Of a DNA stretch of 63,887 bases, positions 25,401-34,993 are shown piece after piece. The stretch is taken from contig JAHHHE010000005.1 in assembly GCA_019359535.1 (NCBI GenBank), positions 1-63,887 on the forward strand, given 5' to 3'. The stretch's first letter is position 1. Every line of letters begins with the position of its first letter. The DNA is from Gloeocapsa sp. UFS-A4-WI-NPMV-4B04. GTDB taxonomy: Bacteria; Cyanobacteriota; Cyanobacteriia; Cyanobacteriales; Chroococcidiopsidaceae. The notes under the pieces are model-generated. The model did no database searches, was not told the DNA's origin, and was given only the letters and a program-made list of their open reading frames with translations. The position numbers were made by a program, and so were the translations under genes.

Positions 25401-26702
25401 TTAATGCACCCGTTGCAATACTTCAAAGTATTGTTCGGTAATAATTTCAGGAGCAAAATTGCTTTTCAAATATCTGCGTCCATTTGTACCCATACGTTCT
25501 ACTTCTTGGTTATTTTTAGAAAGAAAACGAATGAATTGAGCAAGCCCTTGACTATCTCCGTTATCAAACATTGCTCCGCAGTTTGCTTCTGTAATAAGTT
25601 GATGGAGATAAGAGTTTTTTGGACAGATAGCGGCAACAGGGCGACCTGCCGATAGGGCCGAGTATAGTTTGCTAGGAGCTACTAACTCCTCCATTTCTGG
25701 ACTAACACTAACAAGAGATAAATCACAGGCTGTTAAAGAATAGGGCAGTACCTCTTTATCCTGATAGGGAAGAAACAGGCAATTGGATAATTTTAAACGC
25801 TTTACTTCCTCAATAAATTCTATTCGTCGAGAACCACCGCCGATAAACACAAATAGAATTGGGTCATCCTTGAGTTGCTTGACTGTTTCGAGGATAGTAT
25901 CTAGGTCATGGCAGCGACCCATATTACCGGAATAGAGGACGCTAAAACAGTCCACAAGATCGTGCTTCCAGGCAAACCAATTTTTTTGTTTGGGAATAGG
26001 AACTATCCATTGAGGATTTGCCCAGCTATGAATAACCGAGATTTTGTCTATAACTTCTGGGCAATGATTAGCTATTCTCTGCTTCATTGAAGTGCTTAGG
26101 ACAATAATTGCTTCAGCTTTACGCCACACTTGGCGATTTAATGTTTGCCAGAATCGGGCAACCCAGTGATTAGGTGGAACTACTCCTAAGTTAATTGCAA
26201 TATCTGGATACAAGTCGTAAATCAAACAAACATAGGGTAATTTTAAGAAGACATGAGCGAAAAGCCCTAAGATTGGTAGAAAGGGTGGTGCAGTAGTTAG
26301 CAGAACCATGTTTGAATGGCGGCGTGCTTTCAGTAGATGTAACGCAGCCCGTATAAAGAACAAAAGCCCGTTAATTGCTTTGCCACGAATTCTTTGAGGC
26401 CAAAGCTGGGCAGTACGCGATCGCCTGATCCGAACGCAATTGCGCCACTCTAGTGATGGGGCAGAATCAGCTCGAAATGCGTATTCGGGTTGTCCACTAA
26501 AAACTTCGACCTTGATTCCTTGTTGACAAAGAGCTTGTGTTAATTCATCAATTAACTGTCCTGTAGGAGCGTAGTCTGGTGGAAAAAACTGGGTAAGTAC
26601 GCAAAGGGAAATAGGAGTATTTCTAAGTTTTTGTGTAGATACTGGCTTAGAGGCATTGAAGGTAGCCTGTCGAGAATTTTTCCGTAATTTGTCCAATTTC
26701 AT
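25401..26702 (-). CDS. Glycosyltransferase family 4 (WbuB-like)
   Basis: The 433-aa protein has the GT-B fold of GT4 retaining enzymes. Its N-terminal half carries FFPPDYAPTGQLIDELTQAL, the beginning typical of WbuB/WcaI-like transferases, and VFSGQPEY. The C-terminal half has the donor-binding part SVLYSGNMGRCHDLDTIL and EELVAPSKLYSALSAGRPV, with the E-x7-E-like acidic pair. It adds one sugar to the polysaccharide repeat; donor and acceptor are not predictable. It is separated from the upstream acetyltransferase by 129 bp containing a strong terminator hairpin, so it may have its own promoter. Confidence 0.88.
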   Translation of the reverse strand: MKLDKLRKNSRQATFNASKPVSTQKLRNTPISLCVLTQFFPPDYAPTGQLIDELTQALCQQGIKVEVFSGQPEYAFRADSAPSLEWRNCVRIRRSRTAQLWPQRIRGKAINGLLFFIRAALHLLKARRHSNMVLLTTAPPFLPILGLFAHVFLKLPYVCLIYDLYPDIAINLGVVPPNHWVARFWQTLNRQVWRKAEAIIVLSTSMKQRIANHCPEVIDKISVIHSWANPQWIVPIPKQKNWFAWKHDLVDCFSVLYSGNMGRCHDLDTILETVKQLKDDPILFVFIGGGSRRIEFIEEVKRLKLSNCLFLPYQDKEVLPYSLTACDLSLVSVSPEMEELVAPSKLYSALSAGRPVAAICPKNSYLHQLITEANCGAMFDNGDSQGLAQFIRFLSKNNQEVERMGTNGRRYLKSNFAPEIITEQYFEVLQRVH

Positions 26703-26741
26703 GTTTTCTAAATTTTTCTGTTTTGAAAGCCTTTAAAAGAA

Positions 26742-26775
26742 AAACTCCTTTGCTTGCAAAAAAACAAAGGAGTTT
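26742..26775 (-). terminator. Intrinsic terminator after the WcaF-like gene
   Basis: The arms AAACTCCTTTG (26742-26752) and CAAAGGAGTTT (26765-26775) form an 11-bp stem. Read on the minus strand the hairpin is followed by TTCTTTTAAA. It would end transcripts coming from the acetyltransferase gene before the next glycosyltransferase. Confidence 0.65.
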
Positions 26776-26831
26776 AAAGTAGCGGGTAGCAGAGTTCTAT
26801 AAATTACGCCTTGCACCTAATATGTCGGTGG

Positions 26832-27377
26832 CTAAGGACTAATCACTCTTTTTTTGATTGCTACAGCCGGATTTCCGGCATAGATTGTCATTGGCTCTAA
26901 AGAATGACCTGCGACACTTGCCAAACATAGAACAGATCCCTGTCCTACAGTGACACCAGGACCAACTGTTGCGCGTGCAGCAATCCAACTTCCTACTTCA
27001 ATGTAGATAGGGGCGGAAACGAGTCGAAAGTTAACGTCGCTCCAATCATGATTACCTGTACATAAATAAACTCCCTGAGAAAGACATACGTAGTCTTCTA
27101 GGGTGATCGCGGCAACATTATCCAACCAAGCATCTTCTCCAATCCAACAATAATTGCCAATAGATAAGCGCCAGGGAAACTTGACCTTGACACCGGGTTT
27201 AAGTCGCACTCCTTGTCCAATAGTTGCGCCAAAGCAACGTAGGATGTAGATTTTGAAATTTGAGAAGGGGAGCAGGCGGCTCCTAACCAGTGGCTCGCCT
27301 AAAAAGAACCATAGCAGCTGTTTCAATAACGATGCACCCGGAGTGTAATCTCCAGGTGTGTATCGATCTAAACGCAT
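26832..27377 (-). CDS. WcaF-like acetyltransferase (hexapeptide repeat)
   Basis: The 181-aa enzyme acetylates a sugar of the exopolysaccharide. It shows the left-handed beta-helix repeats of the family (IGQGVRL, IGNYCWIGEDAWLDN, LEDYVCLSQGVYLCTGNHDW, IAARATVGPGVTVGQGSV) and the conserved NHDW block that carries the catalytic His of colanic-acid WcaF-type enzymes. The C-terminal YAGNPAVAIKKR is also typical. It starts 119 bp after the secreted hydrolase-like gene and ends at a terminator. Confidence 0.88.
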   Translation of the reverse strand: MRLDRYTPGDYTPGASLLKQLLWFFLGEPLVRSRLLPFSNFKIYILRCFGATIGQGVRLKPGVKVKFPWRLSIGNYCWIGEDAWLDNVAAITLEDYVCLSQGVYLCTGNHDWSDVNFRLVSAPIYIEVGSWIAARATVGPGVTVGQGSVLCLASVAGHSLEPMTIYAGNPAVAIKKRVISP

Positions 27378-27496
27378 AAAGTTTTAATCAAATTTGTTGA
27401 GGTTCCTTCGATCCCCAGTGAGTTTCTACTAGCCCAGTTTTCAGAGGATGGCAAGGCGATCGCAAATAGGGTTGGAACCGTATGGCGACAGATAGG

Positions 27497-29155
27497 TTAC
27501 TGAACTGGTTGCTGCCCAGATAAGACAGGCTTGACACCTTGCCCCTCAACAACATGGTACATACTTCCTTCGACTTTAATATCAGCCTTGACGCTGCCAT
27601 AGCCAGGGAGTTTTAACGTTACCCCAGAGCGATTGCCTCGCGGCGAGTAGGCTATAATCAGCCACTCCCTATTAGGAGTAGCACCTAACCTATAAGCGAT
27701 CGCAAACACGGGAATATCAAGACCGTAGTTTTCTGTACCACTCCAGGGATAGGGGGGATTGATGTCACAATCAAGCATAAACCACCGCTTGCGATTAGCG
27801 AACTGCGACGGCACTGAGTCCTGCCAAGGGTGTCCTTGAGTGGGGTGAGGAACAAGAGCTCCTCGCCGCCAAAAGCGACGTAGTAGAGGAGTAGTGTGAA
27901 CCCTATCTACAGCGTCCATTAGCTTCAGCGAATATGTCTGCGCTACAGAGGCAGAAACCTCTTGAAATTGAAATTCGCGTAAGACGCGCGGACGATTCAG
28001 CCACAGTCCAAACTGCATGAATCCTTGATATCTATTAGGGGTGTAGGGCTTTTGATCCTCCCGCTCGTAATGCTGCCGCTTGGTGTAACTTCCGTCCCAG
28101 GTACTCAATTCCCACCAAAAATTGGGATTAATCCGCAGGGCTTCTCTGAGCGCAAATACATAACTCATCGAACCTACCTGGGGTCCCCAAACTGTATGAT
28201 CTGAACTGCCGTTCCAATCATAAGCGTAATAGTCGGGTGAACCTCCTTCCCAGATTAAAGGATTAGGATCAAGAAACTTTCCAGGGACAGATAGAGCATA
28301 ATCTCCCCATCCCCACCACCGGAAAATCTCATAGCCGATAAAAGCGTTATAACCTGTGATTACAGACTTATTCGCCCACGTTGGCGAAAGCCCACTCCTT
28401 ATTCCATCCCGCAAGGCGCTGTATCGCTCAATCCATCCTTCCGCAACGATCGCTCGCTTGAACTCGTTGCTCCTTCCCGCGCCATATAAGTCCATATAGC
28501 GCTTTTCATTTTCAACTTCAGTCCACGCAAGCTTTCCGGCTTCGTTATTAAAGCTCCACAAGACAAGTGGTGGATTAGGATACCATTGCTCAAGAGTTTG
28601 CGGTCGTTTTGGCTCCCATATCCAAGGTTCCTTGATCCATTTTTGCGCTACGTCTCTCCACAAAGGTGTTGATCCAAACGGTGACAAACGATTTTCACGA
28701 GTTCCGTCGAGCTTAACGACACAGGGACTAAGCTCAGGTGGTAGATTGACATAGGGTGGTTGGCAAAGCCCCATTTCTGGCTGCCCAGTTGTAATGTTGA
28801 TGGGGAGGCGTAATTGGGCAAACCGCTTGATTGCTTTTTCTTCACTTGCCCACGCCCAGCCGTTGGGAATCAGTTGAAAGTAAGGTAGTACATAGTGTCC
28901 CTGCTCGATTGCTTCTAGTATCCGATCAGGATGGTAAGGTGAATTAGGCTCGTAGCCTTGTTTCTCTCCAAGATAGAGAGCATTATTCCAGCGAGCAAAT
29001 AATGGTAGGGGTTTACCAATAGGATCGTTATTAGGGCGAAGCGCTTCTGTCCGGATCGCGTCAACGACAGGAAGCATCGGGTCGGGTGTTGCTGCAAAAG
29101 AAGGTATAACCGATGTTAAAAGCAGTACAAAGGACAATAGTGTAATACGTTTCAA
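27497..29155 (-). CDS. Secreted glycoside-hydrolase-like protein of unrecognised family
   Basis: The 552-aa protein has a signal peptide (MKRITLLSFVLLLTSVIPSFA). The body looks like a TIM-barrel hydrolase: an aromatic-rich core has PLVLWSFNNEAGKL with Asn-Glu at 204-205, as in the acid/base strand of clan GH-A enzymes. FWWELSTWDGS, about 145 residues later, has Glu349 where a nucleophile could be. A C-terminal beta domain (about 480-552) includes WLIIAYSPRG and VTLKLPGYGSVKADI. I cannot assign it to a known family, and the catalytic residues are inference. Inside an exopolysaccharide locus it may trim or release the polymer. 119 bp separate it from the acetyltransferase gene. Confidence 0.65.
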   Translation of the reverse strand: MKRITLLSFVLLLTSVIPSFAATPDPMLPVVDAIRTEALRPNNDPIGKPLPLFARWNNALYLGEKQGYEPNSPYHPDRILEAIEQGHYVLPYFQLIPNGWAWASEEKAIKRFAQLRLPINITTGQPEMGLCQPPYVNLPPELSPCVVKLDGTRENRLSPFGSTPLWRDVAQKWIKEPWIWEPKRPQTLEQWYPNPPLVLWSFNNEAGKLAWTEVENEKRYMDLYGAGRSNEFKRAIVAEGWIERYSALRDGIRSGLSPTWANKSVITGYNAFIGYEIFRWWGWGDYALSVPGKFLDPNPLIWEGGSPDYYAYDWNGSSDHTVWGPQVGSMSYVFALREALRINPNFWWELSTWDGSYTKRQHYEREDQKPYTPNRYQGFMQFGLWLNRPRVLREFQFQEVSASVAQTYSLKLMDAVDRVHTTPLLRRFWRRGALVPHPTQGHPWQDSVPSQFANRKRWFMLDCDINPPYPWSGTENYGLDIPVFAIAYRLGATPNREWLIIAYSPRGNRSGVTLKLPGYGSVKADIKVEGSMYHVVEGQGVKPVLSGQQPVQ

Positions 29156-29490
29156 ATTATTCTGTCCAAAAGAACTTAAGCCTAGAGAGGGGGCATTGTC
29201 AAATTGACTGTAATTTAGGCTTCAGGAGTGATGAGTCCCACGATGCCTGGATTACAAAATAGAGAAAGTACCAAGAGATGAAAAGACCTGATACTTTATC
29301 GACCCCAAACTAAACTAAGCTAACTAAAACTGGAAACAGTAATTTCACTAGTATTATATTGAGCTACCTAAATTTAAAATCAGTATTTTCACGCTTTAGT
29401 AGTTCGTTGTATAATCGTTTACCACAATAGTGTTTAAATCACTTTCTAAATTCAGCTTATCTTTTGTTTTCACCTACCAGATATTCAGTT
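29156..29490. other. AT-rich leader or spacer, no gene seen
   Basis: About 335 bp between the GT2 gene and the secreted hydrolase-like gene; it may carry the promoter of the latter. No reading frame or hairpin of note. Confidence 0.4.
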
Positions 29491-30306
29491 CTATTTATTT
29501 AGAATTGAGTTTGTAATGTTCAATAGTGAGTTAGCCTCAGCTTTTTTTAAGTTTTCAGTTTCAATTAGACGAATTGCTAGCAGAATTTCTACTAAAACAC
29601 GCTGAAAGGCATAGTACCAACCACGCCAGCCGTCAAAAATACCGCCTTTGAGAATGAGGCAGTAGATTAGGATAATGAAAGGAGCTAGAACTTTTTGTTT
29701 GCGAATACGATCGCCCCAACTTAGGTTATTTACTGGAGTTTCTAATAATTTCTTCACCTCTATTAATATGTAGCGATCTTGCGCCCAAAGCCAGCGACTC
29801 AAGGATTTGCGATCGTCGTGATGAATATAGCTAGAAAGCATTACTGATTTGCCTTCTACCCATACTCTATGAGCATGACCATCATCTTGATAAATCGCTT
29901 TTCCTCGCTTGTAGAGTACCTTTCGTGGTGGCAGTAAAGTACCACGCAGAGGCTTACCAAAGACGCAATACTTGAATTTGACACTGTAGCCATCTAGATC
30001 AGATTCTACTGGTAACGCTTTAATTTCATTGATTAGCTCATCAGTTAAAATATAATCAGCATCTAGAGACAGTACCCATTCAGACGTAATTTTTGATAAC
30101 CCGTAGTTACATTGAGCAGCAAAGGAATCAAACTGTCTTTGAAAAACTTGTACTTGAGGAATTGAGTACAAAATATCTAAAGTCTCATCTGTACTAAAAC
30201 TATCAATAGCTATAATGTTGTCTGCCCAAGTAAGGCATTTTAGGGTAGAAGCAATGTTAGGAGCTTCATTGTAAGTAAGAATTAGAGGAGTAATTTTTTC
30301 TAGCAT
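29491..30306 (-). CDS. Glycosyltransferase family 2 (WaaE/KdtX-like)
   Basis: The 271-aa enzyme has a GT-A fold: ITPLILTYNEAPNIASTL at the start, then DSFSTDETLDI and LSLDADYIL with the metal-binding DAD motif, and a downstream HHDDRKSLSRWLWAQDRY. This pattern matches transferases of the lipopolysaccharide core WaaE type, which use NDP-sugars. The C-terminal hydrophobic stretch (LAPFIILIYCLILKGG) suggests membrane association. It starts 20 bp before the truncated methyltransferase gene in the transcription order. Confidence 0.88.
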   Translation of the reverse strand: MLEKITPLILTYNEAPNIASTLKCLTWADNIIAIDSFSTDETLDILYSIPQVQVFQRQFDSFAAQCNYGLSKITSEWVLSLDADYILTDELINEIKALPVESDLDGYSVKFKYCVFGKPLRGTLLPPRKVLYKRGKAIYQDDGHAHRVWVEGKSVMLSSYIHHDDRKSLSRWLWAQDRYILIEVKKLLETPVNNLSWGDRIRKQKVLAPFIILIYCLILKGGIFDGWRGWYYAFQRVLVEILLAIRLIETENLKKAEANSLLNITNSILNK

Positions 30307-30325
30307 TACATTATTTAAAGTAAAA

Positions 30326-30983
30326 TTAGCTCAATTCTTTTGTAAGAGAACTAGAACAAAGCATAGACTTCCATAGGTAAGGTAATCCGCCGCCAAACTT
30401 GAATTGAATTTGCTCAAGTCCTTCTTCTTTCAATCTCTGATAAAGTGTTGATACTGAAAAAAACTTGATGTAACCACCATCCCACAATGCAGTAAAGTGA
30501 GAATCTATTTGCCCTACAAGTGCCAGTATCAAATTTTTAAAATAACTATGATGAGGGGTAGTTATAATCAGTTTTTCTTCAGGTTTTAGGCATTTTTTAG
30601 CAACTGAAATCAATTCTATAGGATAAAGCAAGTGTTCGATTACTTCTACAGAAACAACAATGTCAAAAGCATCTTCTAGCTCGGCATAGGGCAAGTCGTA
30701 GATACTTGCTTGAATAAAGTGACATTGGGCAAAATTTTGACGTGCAAACAATATTCCTGATGTTGAATCTTCAACCCCAACTACTTCATATCCCTGTTGA
30801 GCAATTTTTTGACTGAGGCTACCATTCATTGCCGCAACCCAAATCTAACACTTTCAATTTGTGGCGATGATTAGTTTTTTGCTGCAATATTAGCTCTAGT
30901 AAGGAAGGAAGTAGATAATTATGATGATGTAAAGCATGACTATCTATATAAGAGTATTTGTGTTTGTTGGTAATTTTTTGTAT
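30326..30983 (-). pseudogene. SAM-dependent methyltransferase broken by a 4-bp duplication
   Basis: A class I methyltransferase is split between two frames. The first part (from about 30983) reads HALHHHNYLLPSLLELI and then KLKVLDLGCGN; the second, from 30829, reads MNGSLSQKIAQQGYEVVGVE and continues to 30326. The join falls in the SAM-binding motif (DLGCGNGSLS): the DNA has AATGAATG where one AATG would restore the frame, so a 4-bp tandem duplication is the break. No normal start codon is visible at the 5' end, so a second lesion is possible. It lies between two glycosyltransferases and probably once modified a sugar. Confidence 0.8.
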
Positions 30984-31012
30984 ACCTTATTTCAATTAGT
31001 TGGCAAAATTTT

Positions 31013-32191
31013 TTAAATACAATTATTAAGAATATCTAAGTAAACCTGTTGCATTTGCGAAGCAATCTGCTTCCAAGTGTATTTCTCGCAGACGAGTTTG
31101 CGAGCGCGCTCGCCCATCTCTTTAGCTGCTTGAGGATGATTTAGATAGTGTTCGAGAGTATTGGTTATTGCTAATACATTTAGGTCTGTGACATAACCAA
31201 GCTTGTGTTGTTGCACAACAGCAGCTAGAGCAACACCAGGAGTTACGAGAACAGGAAGTCCTACGGCTAAAGCTTCTAAAACTGCTACAGCAAAGTTTTC
31301 CGAGTGGGAAGTGAGGACAAATAAATCTGAGCCTTGAAGCAGCAACTCTTTGCTTTCGCCTGTAACAAAACCAGCAAAAAAAGTGCGATCGCATAATCCA
31401 CTAGAAGTTATTAAAGAGTTTAGCTGGGCTTCGTATTCTGGAGTTCCGCTACCAGCCAGGATTAAGGTGAAACGATAGTGGGCAATTTTACTTAAAGCTG
31501 GAATTAGATAATCTAATCCTTTTTTGGGATGTAAGCGAGACAAAAATAGAATTACAGGTTCATCTATTGGAATATTAAAGTGTTGTCGTAGGCGCAAACG
31601 AGCATCAGGAATCTGCTTTGGTAGAGAAATTCCTAGAGGCAAAACTAACTCAGGCGTTTCTAGTTTTAGCTGAGAAACTTCCTGCTGTTCTTGTTGAGAA
31701 GTGAAGTGAATAGTTTGACTACTGTTAATGTTAGCTCGCTCGAGCAATTTTAGGTAAATTTGCTTTTTTTGGGCGCTTTGCTGCAAAGACCACTTGCATA
31801 ATAAACCGTGTGGAGTAACAATGTAGGGAATATTTTTACTCCGCGCGCTCACCATTGTGATAGTAGGTAGGTAGGAAAAGAGCGCGTGAACGTGTACAAG
31901 CTGATAGTTGCCAATATTGCTCCAAAGCCAGTGGGTGAACTGCTTAGAAAAAGCGTATTCTCTTACTGGTTTAATAGTTGGTGAAAAGCGGTGAAAAAAC
32001 CAGACGGGGACGTGTTTATACTCAATGCGCTTTTGTAAAGGTACATCAAGTAAATCGTCACCATTATCGTTAGTGGTAGCAATTTCGGCATCAATGTTGT
32101 TAACTCGTAATGCCTTGACCATATCTAAAACAGCCTGACTGGTTCCACCCCGCACTTGCGGCACAGATGGAATAACATGAAGAACTTTCAT
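31013..32191 (-). CDS. Glycosyltransferase family 4
   Basis: The 392-aa GT-B enzyme begins MKVLHVIPSVPQVRGGTSQAV, the usual acceptor-domain loop of GT4, and has LHPKKGLDYLIPAL plus the donor-site motif SENFAVAVLEALAVGLPV with the E-x7-E pair. It is retaining and adds a hexose-like unit of unknown identity. The gene is in the same direction as its neighbours, with a 319-bp AT-rich leader upstream. Confidence 0.88.
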   Translation of the reverse strand: MKVLHVIPSVPQVRGGTSQAVLDMVKALRVNNIDAEIATTNDNGDDLLDVPLQKRIEYKHVPVWFFHRFSPTIKPVREYAFSKQFTHWLWSNIGNYQLVHVHALFSYLPTITMVSARSKNIPYIVTPHGLLCKWSLQQSAQKKQIYLKLLERANINSSQTIHFTSQQEQQEVSQLKLETPELVLPLGISLPKQIPDARLRLRQHFNIPIDEPVILFLSRLHPKKGLDYLIPALSKIAHYRFTLILAGSGTPEYEAQLNSLITSSGLCDRTFFAGFVTGESKELLLQGSDLFVLTSHSENFAVAVLEALAVGLPVLVTPGVALAAVVQQHKLGYVTDLNVLAITNTLEHYLNHPQAAKEMGERARKLVCEKYTWKQIASQMQQVYLDILNNCI

Positions 32192-32509
32192 AGATACTAA
32201 TTAATAGCTCAGTTTTTTATTAATCTAGCAGAATTTGATAAAGTTTTTTAGACTTAAAAATTTGTGTGTCTATTATTTAAATTAGGTTAATAGATTAAGT
32301 TTAGGATAAATATCTTAAAAATTTAGATAATAACTTAAGCAATTATACCCTTCGTTAATTAGATGTATTAAATCTATTTAATTTTTTGCTGCAAAAAATT
32401 ATTAGCTTTTAGTTAAATTTATATAAAGTTTTATTTATATAACAGTTTTAGTTTATTTATAAGTATAGGCAGCCTTTGTAGCTTATCTTCTAAATTAGAG
32501 AGCGGGTTA
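32192..32509. other. Very AT-rich spacer, no gene seen
   Basis: About 320 bp, mostly A and T, between the GT4 gene and the O-antigen-ligase-like gene. It could serve as a promoter and leader for the GT4 gene; no distinct motif was found. Confidence 0.4.
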
Positions 32510-33829
32510 TTATAAAAGAGTTTGGCTTTCTACATAATCAACATCAATTAAATACTTTCCAAGTGACAAATACATTAGCAGTGCCATTACAGGAAAAGTA
32601 AGATTTCCTAGAAAAACTGCTTCCGTAAAGCTTCCTGATATAAAGCAGGCTAAACCTGAAATAATTGTACTAGTGTGTAGAAAATAACCAGGCTTTCTAT
32701 TACTTAAACTGTTAAGCTGAAACATTATTCTTAGACAACCTAACCCCATCATTACTAAAGGTATAAATCCCATTAATCCCGTAGTCGAGCCAGCAGCTAA
32801 CCATGAATTTTCTCCAAAACCTAAGCGACCCCCCTCCAGGGGAGCGCCGAATAGCGGATAACTAATGAAACTATTCCACATACCTGTCCAAGCACCTTCA
32901 CGGGTGTTACCGCCTGAAAGGTATCTGTTATTTACTGAAGCGGAGGTCAATAAGTCTGGAGCCAAGAACGGTAAGAATAAACTTAACACTATGCCAGCGA
33001 ATAACCCTAAACGTATCAAAGTACCTACTTTTTGACGGTAGAAAAACAAAATTGATGCTACTCCCATGATTGCCCCAGTACGGGAACCTGTGAGGAATAA
33101 GAAGTAACTAACTAGGCATAAATTAGCTATCCAAAATACTTTAAACAAATTCCATTTCTTGTGGCTTTCAATAATAAACATAAAACAAGGAATTGTACCT
33201 GCTAATAAAACGGCAGCGTGTTGGGCGTTAGCAGTAGTACCCTGAAATCGTCCTTGAACAAATGCCAGTGCCTGCATATTAAAAACCCCTTGGTAGGCGT
33301 TGGCAAAAGTAAAAATCACACCGACCATAGCGATCGCCCAAACGCCCAGGTAGAAATTATATCCATCTTGTAGCCACCGAGCAGGTCCTAACCTTACCAT
33401 TTGGACTACTGCTCCAAAGGTGAGCGCCGCTTGTAAAGCAAATCCAATGTCGCCATAAATCGCTGTTTTCAGAAAAATTGCCGCTTGAACCATAATCAAG
33501 TATTGAATTGGCTGTGGGATGAGCAACCGCCGCCATCCATTTCGTGTTTGTAGTCCTAGCAACAGCAACAAAGTTAGCAGGATAATAGTTAAGGGGCGAC
33601 CCGTTTCGCGCAACTGCTCTAGGGGAAAAACTAAAGGGGGAGGCTGCTTAATCCACTCATCCTCATACTTTCCTAACGAAGCTGCAAAACAGCACACTGA
33701 GAATAAAAGCCAAGCTAAACGAGGTGATTTTTTGGCTCGCTCCAAAATTAGCAGTAGCATGACAATGCCTAACAAGCCATAAGGACTAGCAATGAGGTCA
33801 AAAAGTGTGCTGATATAACTGGAGTCCAT
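32510..33829 (-). CDS. O-antigen ligase/polymerase-like membrane protein
   Basis: The 439-aa protein is almost entirely membrane segments (about 11-12), with a large polar loop late in the sequence containing NNRYLSGGNTREGAW and FGENSWLAAGSTTGLMG. That combination is typical of the Wzy_C/O-antigen ligase superfamily, which polymerises or transfers repeat units on the periplasmic side. SGSFTEAVFLGN and TGSRTGAIMG are further usual spots. It could be the Wzy polymerase of this locus or a ligase; the sequence does not separate the two. Confidence 0.85.
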   Translation of the reverse strand: MDSSYISTLFDLIASPYGLLGIVMLLLILERAKKSPRLAWLLFSVCCFAASLGKYEDEWIKQPPPLVFPLEQLRETGRPLTIILLTLLLLLGLQTRNGWRRLLIPQPIQYLIMVQAAIFLKTAIYGDIGFALQAALTFGAVVQMVRLGPARWLQDGYNFYLGVWAIAMVGVIFTFANAYQGVFNMQALAFVQGRFQGTTANAQHAAVLLAGTIPCFMFIIESHKKWNLFKVFWIANLCLVSYFLFLTGSRTGAIMGVASILFFYRQKVGTLIRLGLFAGIVLSLFLPFLAPDLLTSASVNNRYLSGGNTREGAWTGMWNSFISYPLFGAPLEGGRLGFGENSWLAAGSTTGLMGFIPLVMMGLGCLRIMFQLNSLSNRKPGYFLHTSTIISGLACFISGSFTEAVFLGNLTFPVMALLMYLSLGKYLIDVDYVESQTLL

Positions 33830-33882
33830 CAGTTATGCCTCACGCGACATTACCAACGTAATTACTGGTATTTTAGTTGACA

Positions 33883-34950
33883 TTATTTTGCTTGTTGTAA
33901 ATTTTGGATTAACTCTGTCCAACGGTTCGCCCAGATATTAGCAGCGTAGGGAGCCGCCAGTTGTTGCGATCGCTCTCCCCAAATTGATAGCTCGGCATGG
34001 TGCTGGTGTAAAGTTAGTAATGCCTTTGCCAAAGCTTTTGGATCTTCTTTGGGTACGATCAAGCCATTGTACCAAGGGCGGATTACTTCAACTGCTGAAC
34101 CGCAGGCATCTGTAGTGATAATAGGTAGACCAGCAGCAGCAGCTTCTACTAGCGCCAAGGGCCAAGGATCGAACCTACTAGGTAAGATAAAGGCTCCTGC
34201 TGATTGCCATACGGCTGACATTTCTGCTGGCTGTAAAAAACCTCGATCATCAATTCCTGGCTGTCCTGGGAGTTGCGACCCTAGCGTTCCTTGTCCGCAG
34301 CAGACCAATTTCCAAGGATCTGATACTTGGGAGCGATAAAGTTGGTAAGCTGCTACTAACACATCTAATGCCTTAGCTGGTACATAACGACCGACAAACA
34401 GAAAAGAACGGGGCCAGCTAGGCTTTAACCTTTGTTCCCACAAATGTGACCAAGCATCATAATCTATTCCATAAACTCCCCGAGCGATATTTGCTGGTTG
34501 AAATCCCAAGCGTAAAGCATACTGCCAGCTACGTTCTCCAGTAACAACAACAGAATTGATGCGCTGCAAGTACGAGCGTAGTAACCAAGGAGCTAGGCGC
34601 TGTTTCCAGGTATCCTGCCAAGGTGTATCCATACCCATGAGCAAGACAGTTTTACGGTCTAAGGTAAATACTAGCTGACGATAAGGTTTGTGAAACCAAC
34701 CACAAACAACTACTACATCTGGAGATTCTGCCAATACTAAAGACTTAATTAAGTTGGCATCTTTTCTTTCCTGTAAATTTAAGAGTCTACAGGGTATATC
34801 CTGCATGAGTTGGTCGGAAAATGCTGTTTCAGTGCCAGCCTGAAAGGCAATGACAAATACATCAATCTGGAGCGAGTGATGCAAGGCTCGCCAGCAAGCA
34901 GCCATATAACCAGAGATGTCAGACCAGCAAAATACAACCTTTAGACTCAT
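33883..34950 (-). CDS. Glycosyltransferase family 4
   Basis: The frame continues to a TTG at 35001, but the ATG at 34948-34950 (MSLKVVFCWSDISGYMA) makes a better N-terminus for a GT-B enzyme and removes an overlap with the upstream gene; 355 aa. The donor half has SFLFVGRYVPAKALDVLVAAYQ and FDPWPLALVEAAAAGLPII with the acidic pair. LMGMDTPWQDTWKQRL in the acceptor half is characteristic of some exopolysaccharide GT4 enzymes. Role: addition of one residue to the repeat. Confidence 0.85.
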   Translation of the reverse strand: MSLKVVFCWSDISGYMAACWRALHHSLQIDVFVIAFQAGTETAFSDQLMQDIPCRLLNLQERKDANLIKSLVLAESPDVVVVCGWFHKPYRQLVFTLDRKTVLLMGMDTPWQDTWKQRLAPWLLRSYLQRINSVVVTGERSWQYALRLGFQPANIARGVYGIDYDAWSHLWEQRLKPSWPRSFLFVGRYVPAKALDVLVAAYQLYRSQVSDPWKLVCCGQGTLGSQLPGQPGIDDRGFLQPAEMSAVWQSAGAFILPSRFDPWPLALVEAAAAGLPIITTDACGSAVEVIRPWYNGLIVPKEDPKALAKALLTLHQHHAELSIWGERSQQLAAPYAANIWANRWTELIQNLQQAK

Positions 34951-34993
34951 AGCTTTTTCTGACACTGAATAGAAAAATGGTATTCCCTGGAAG

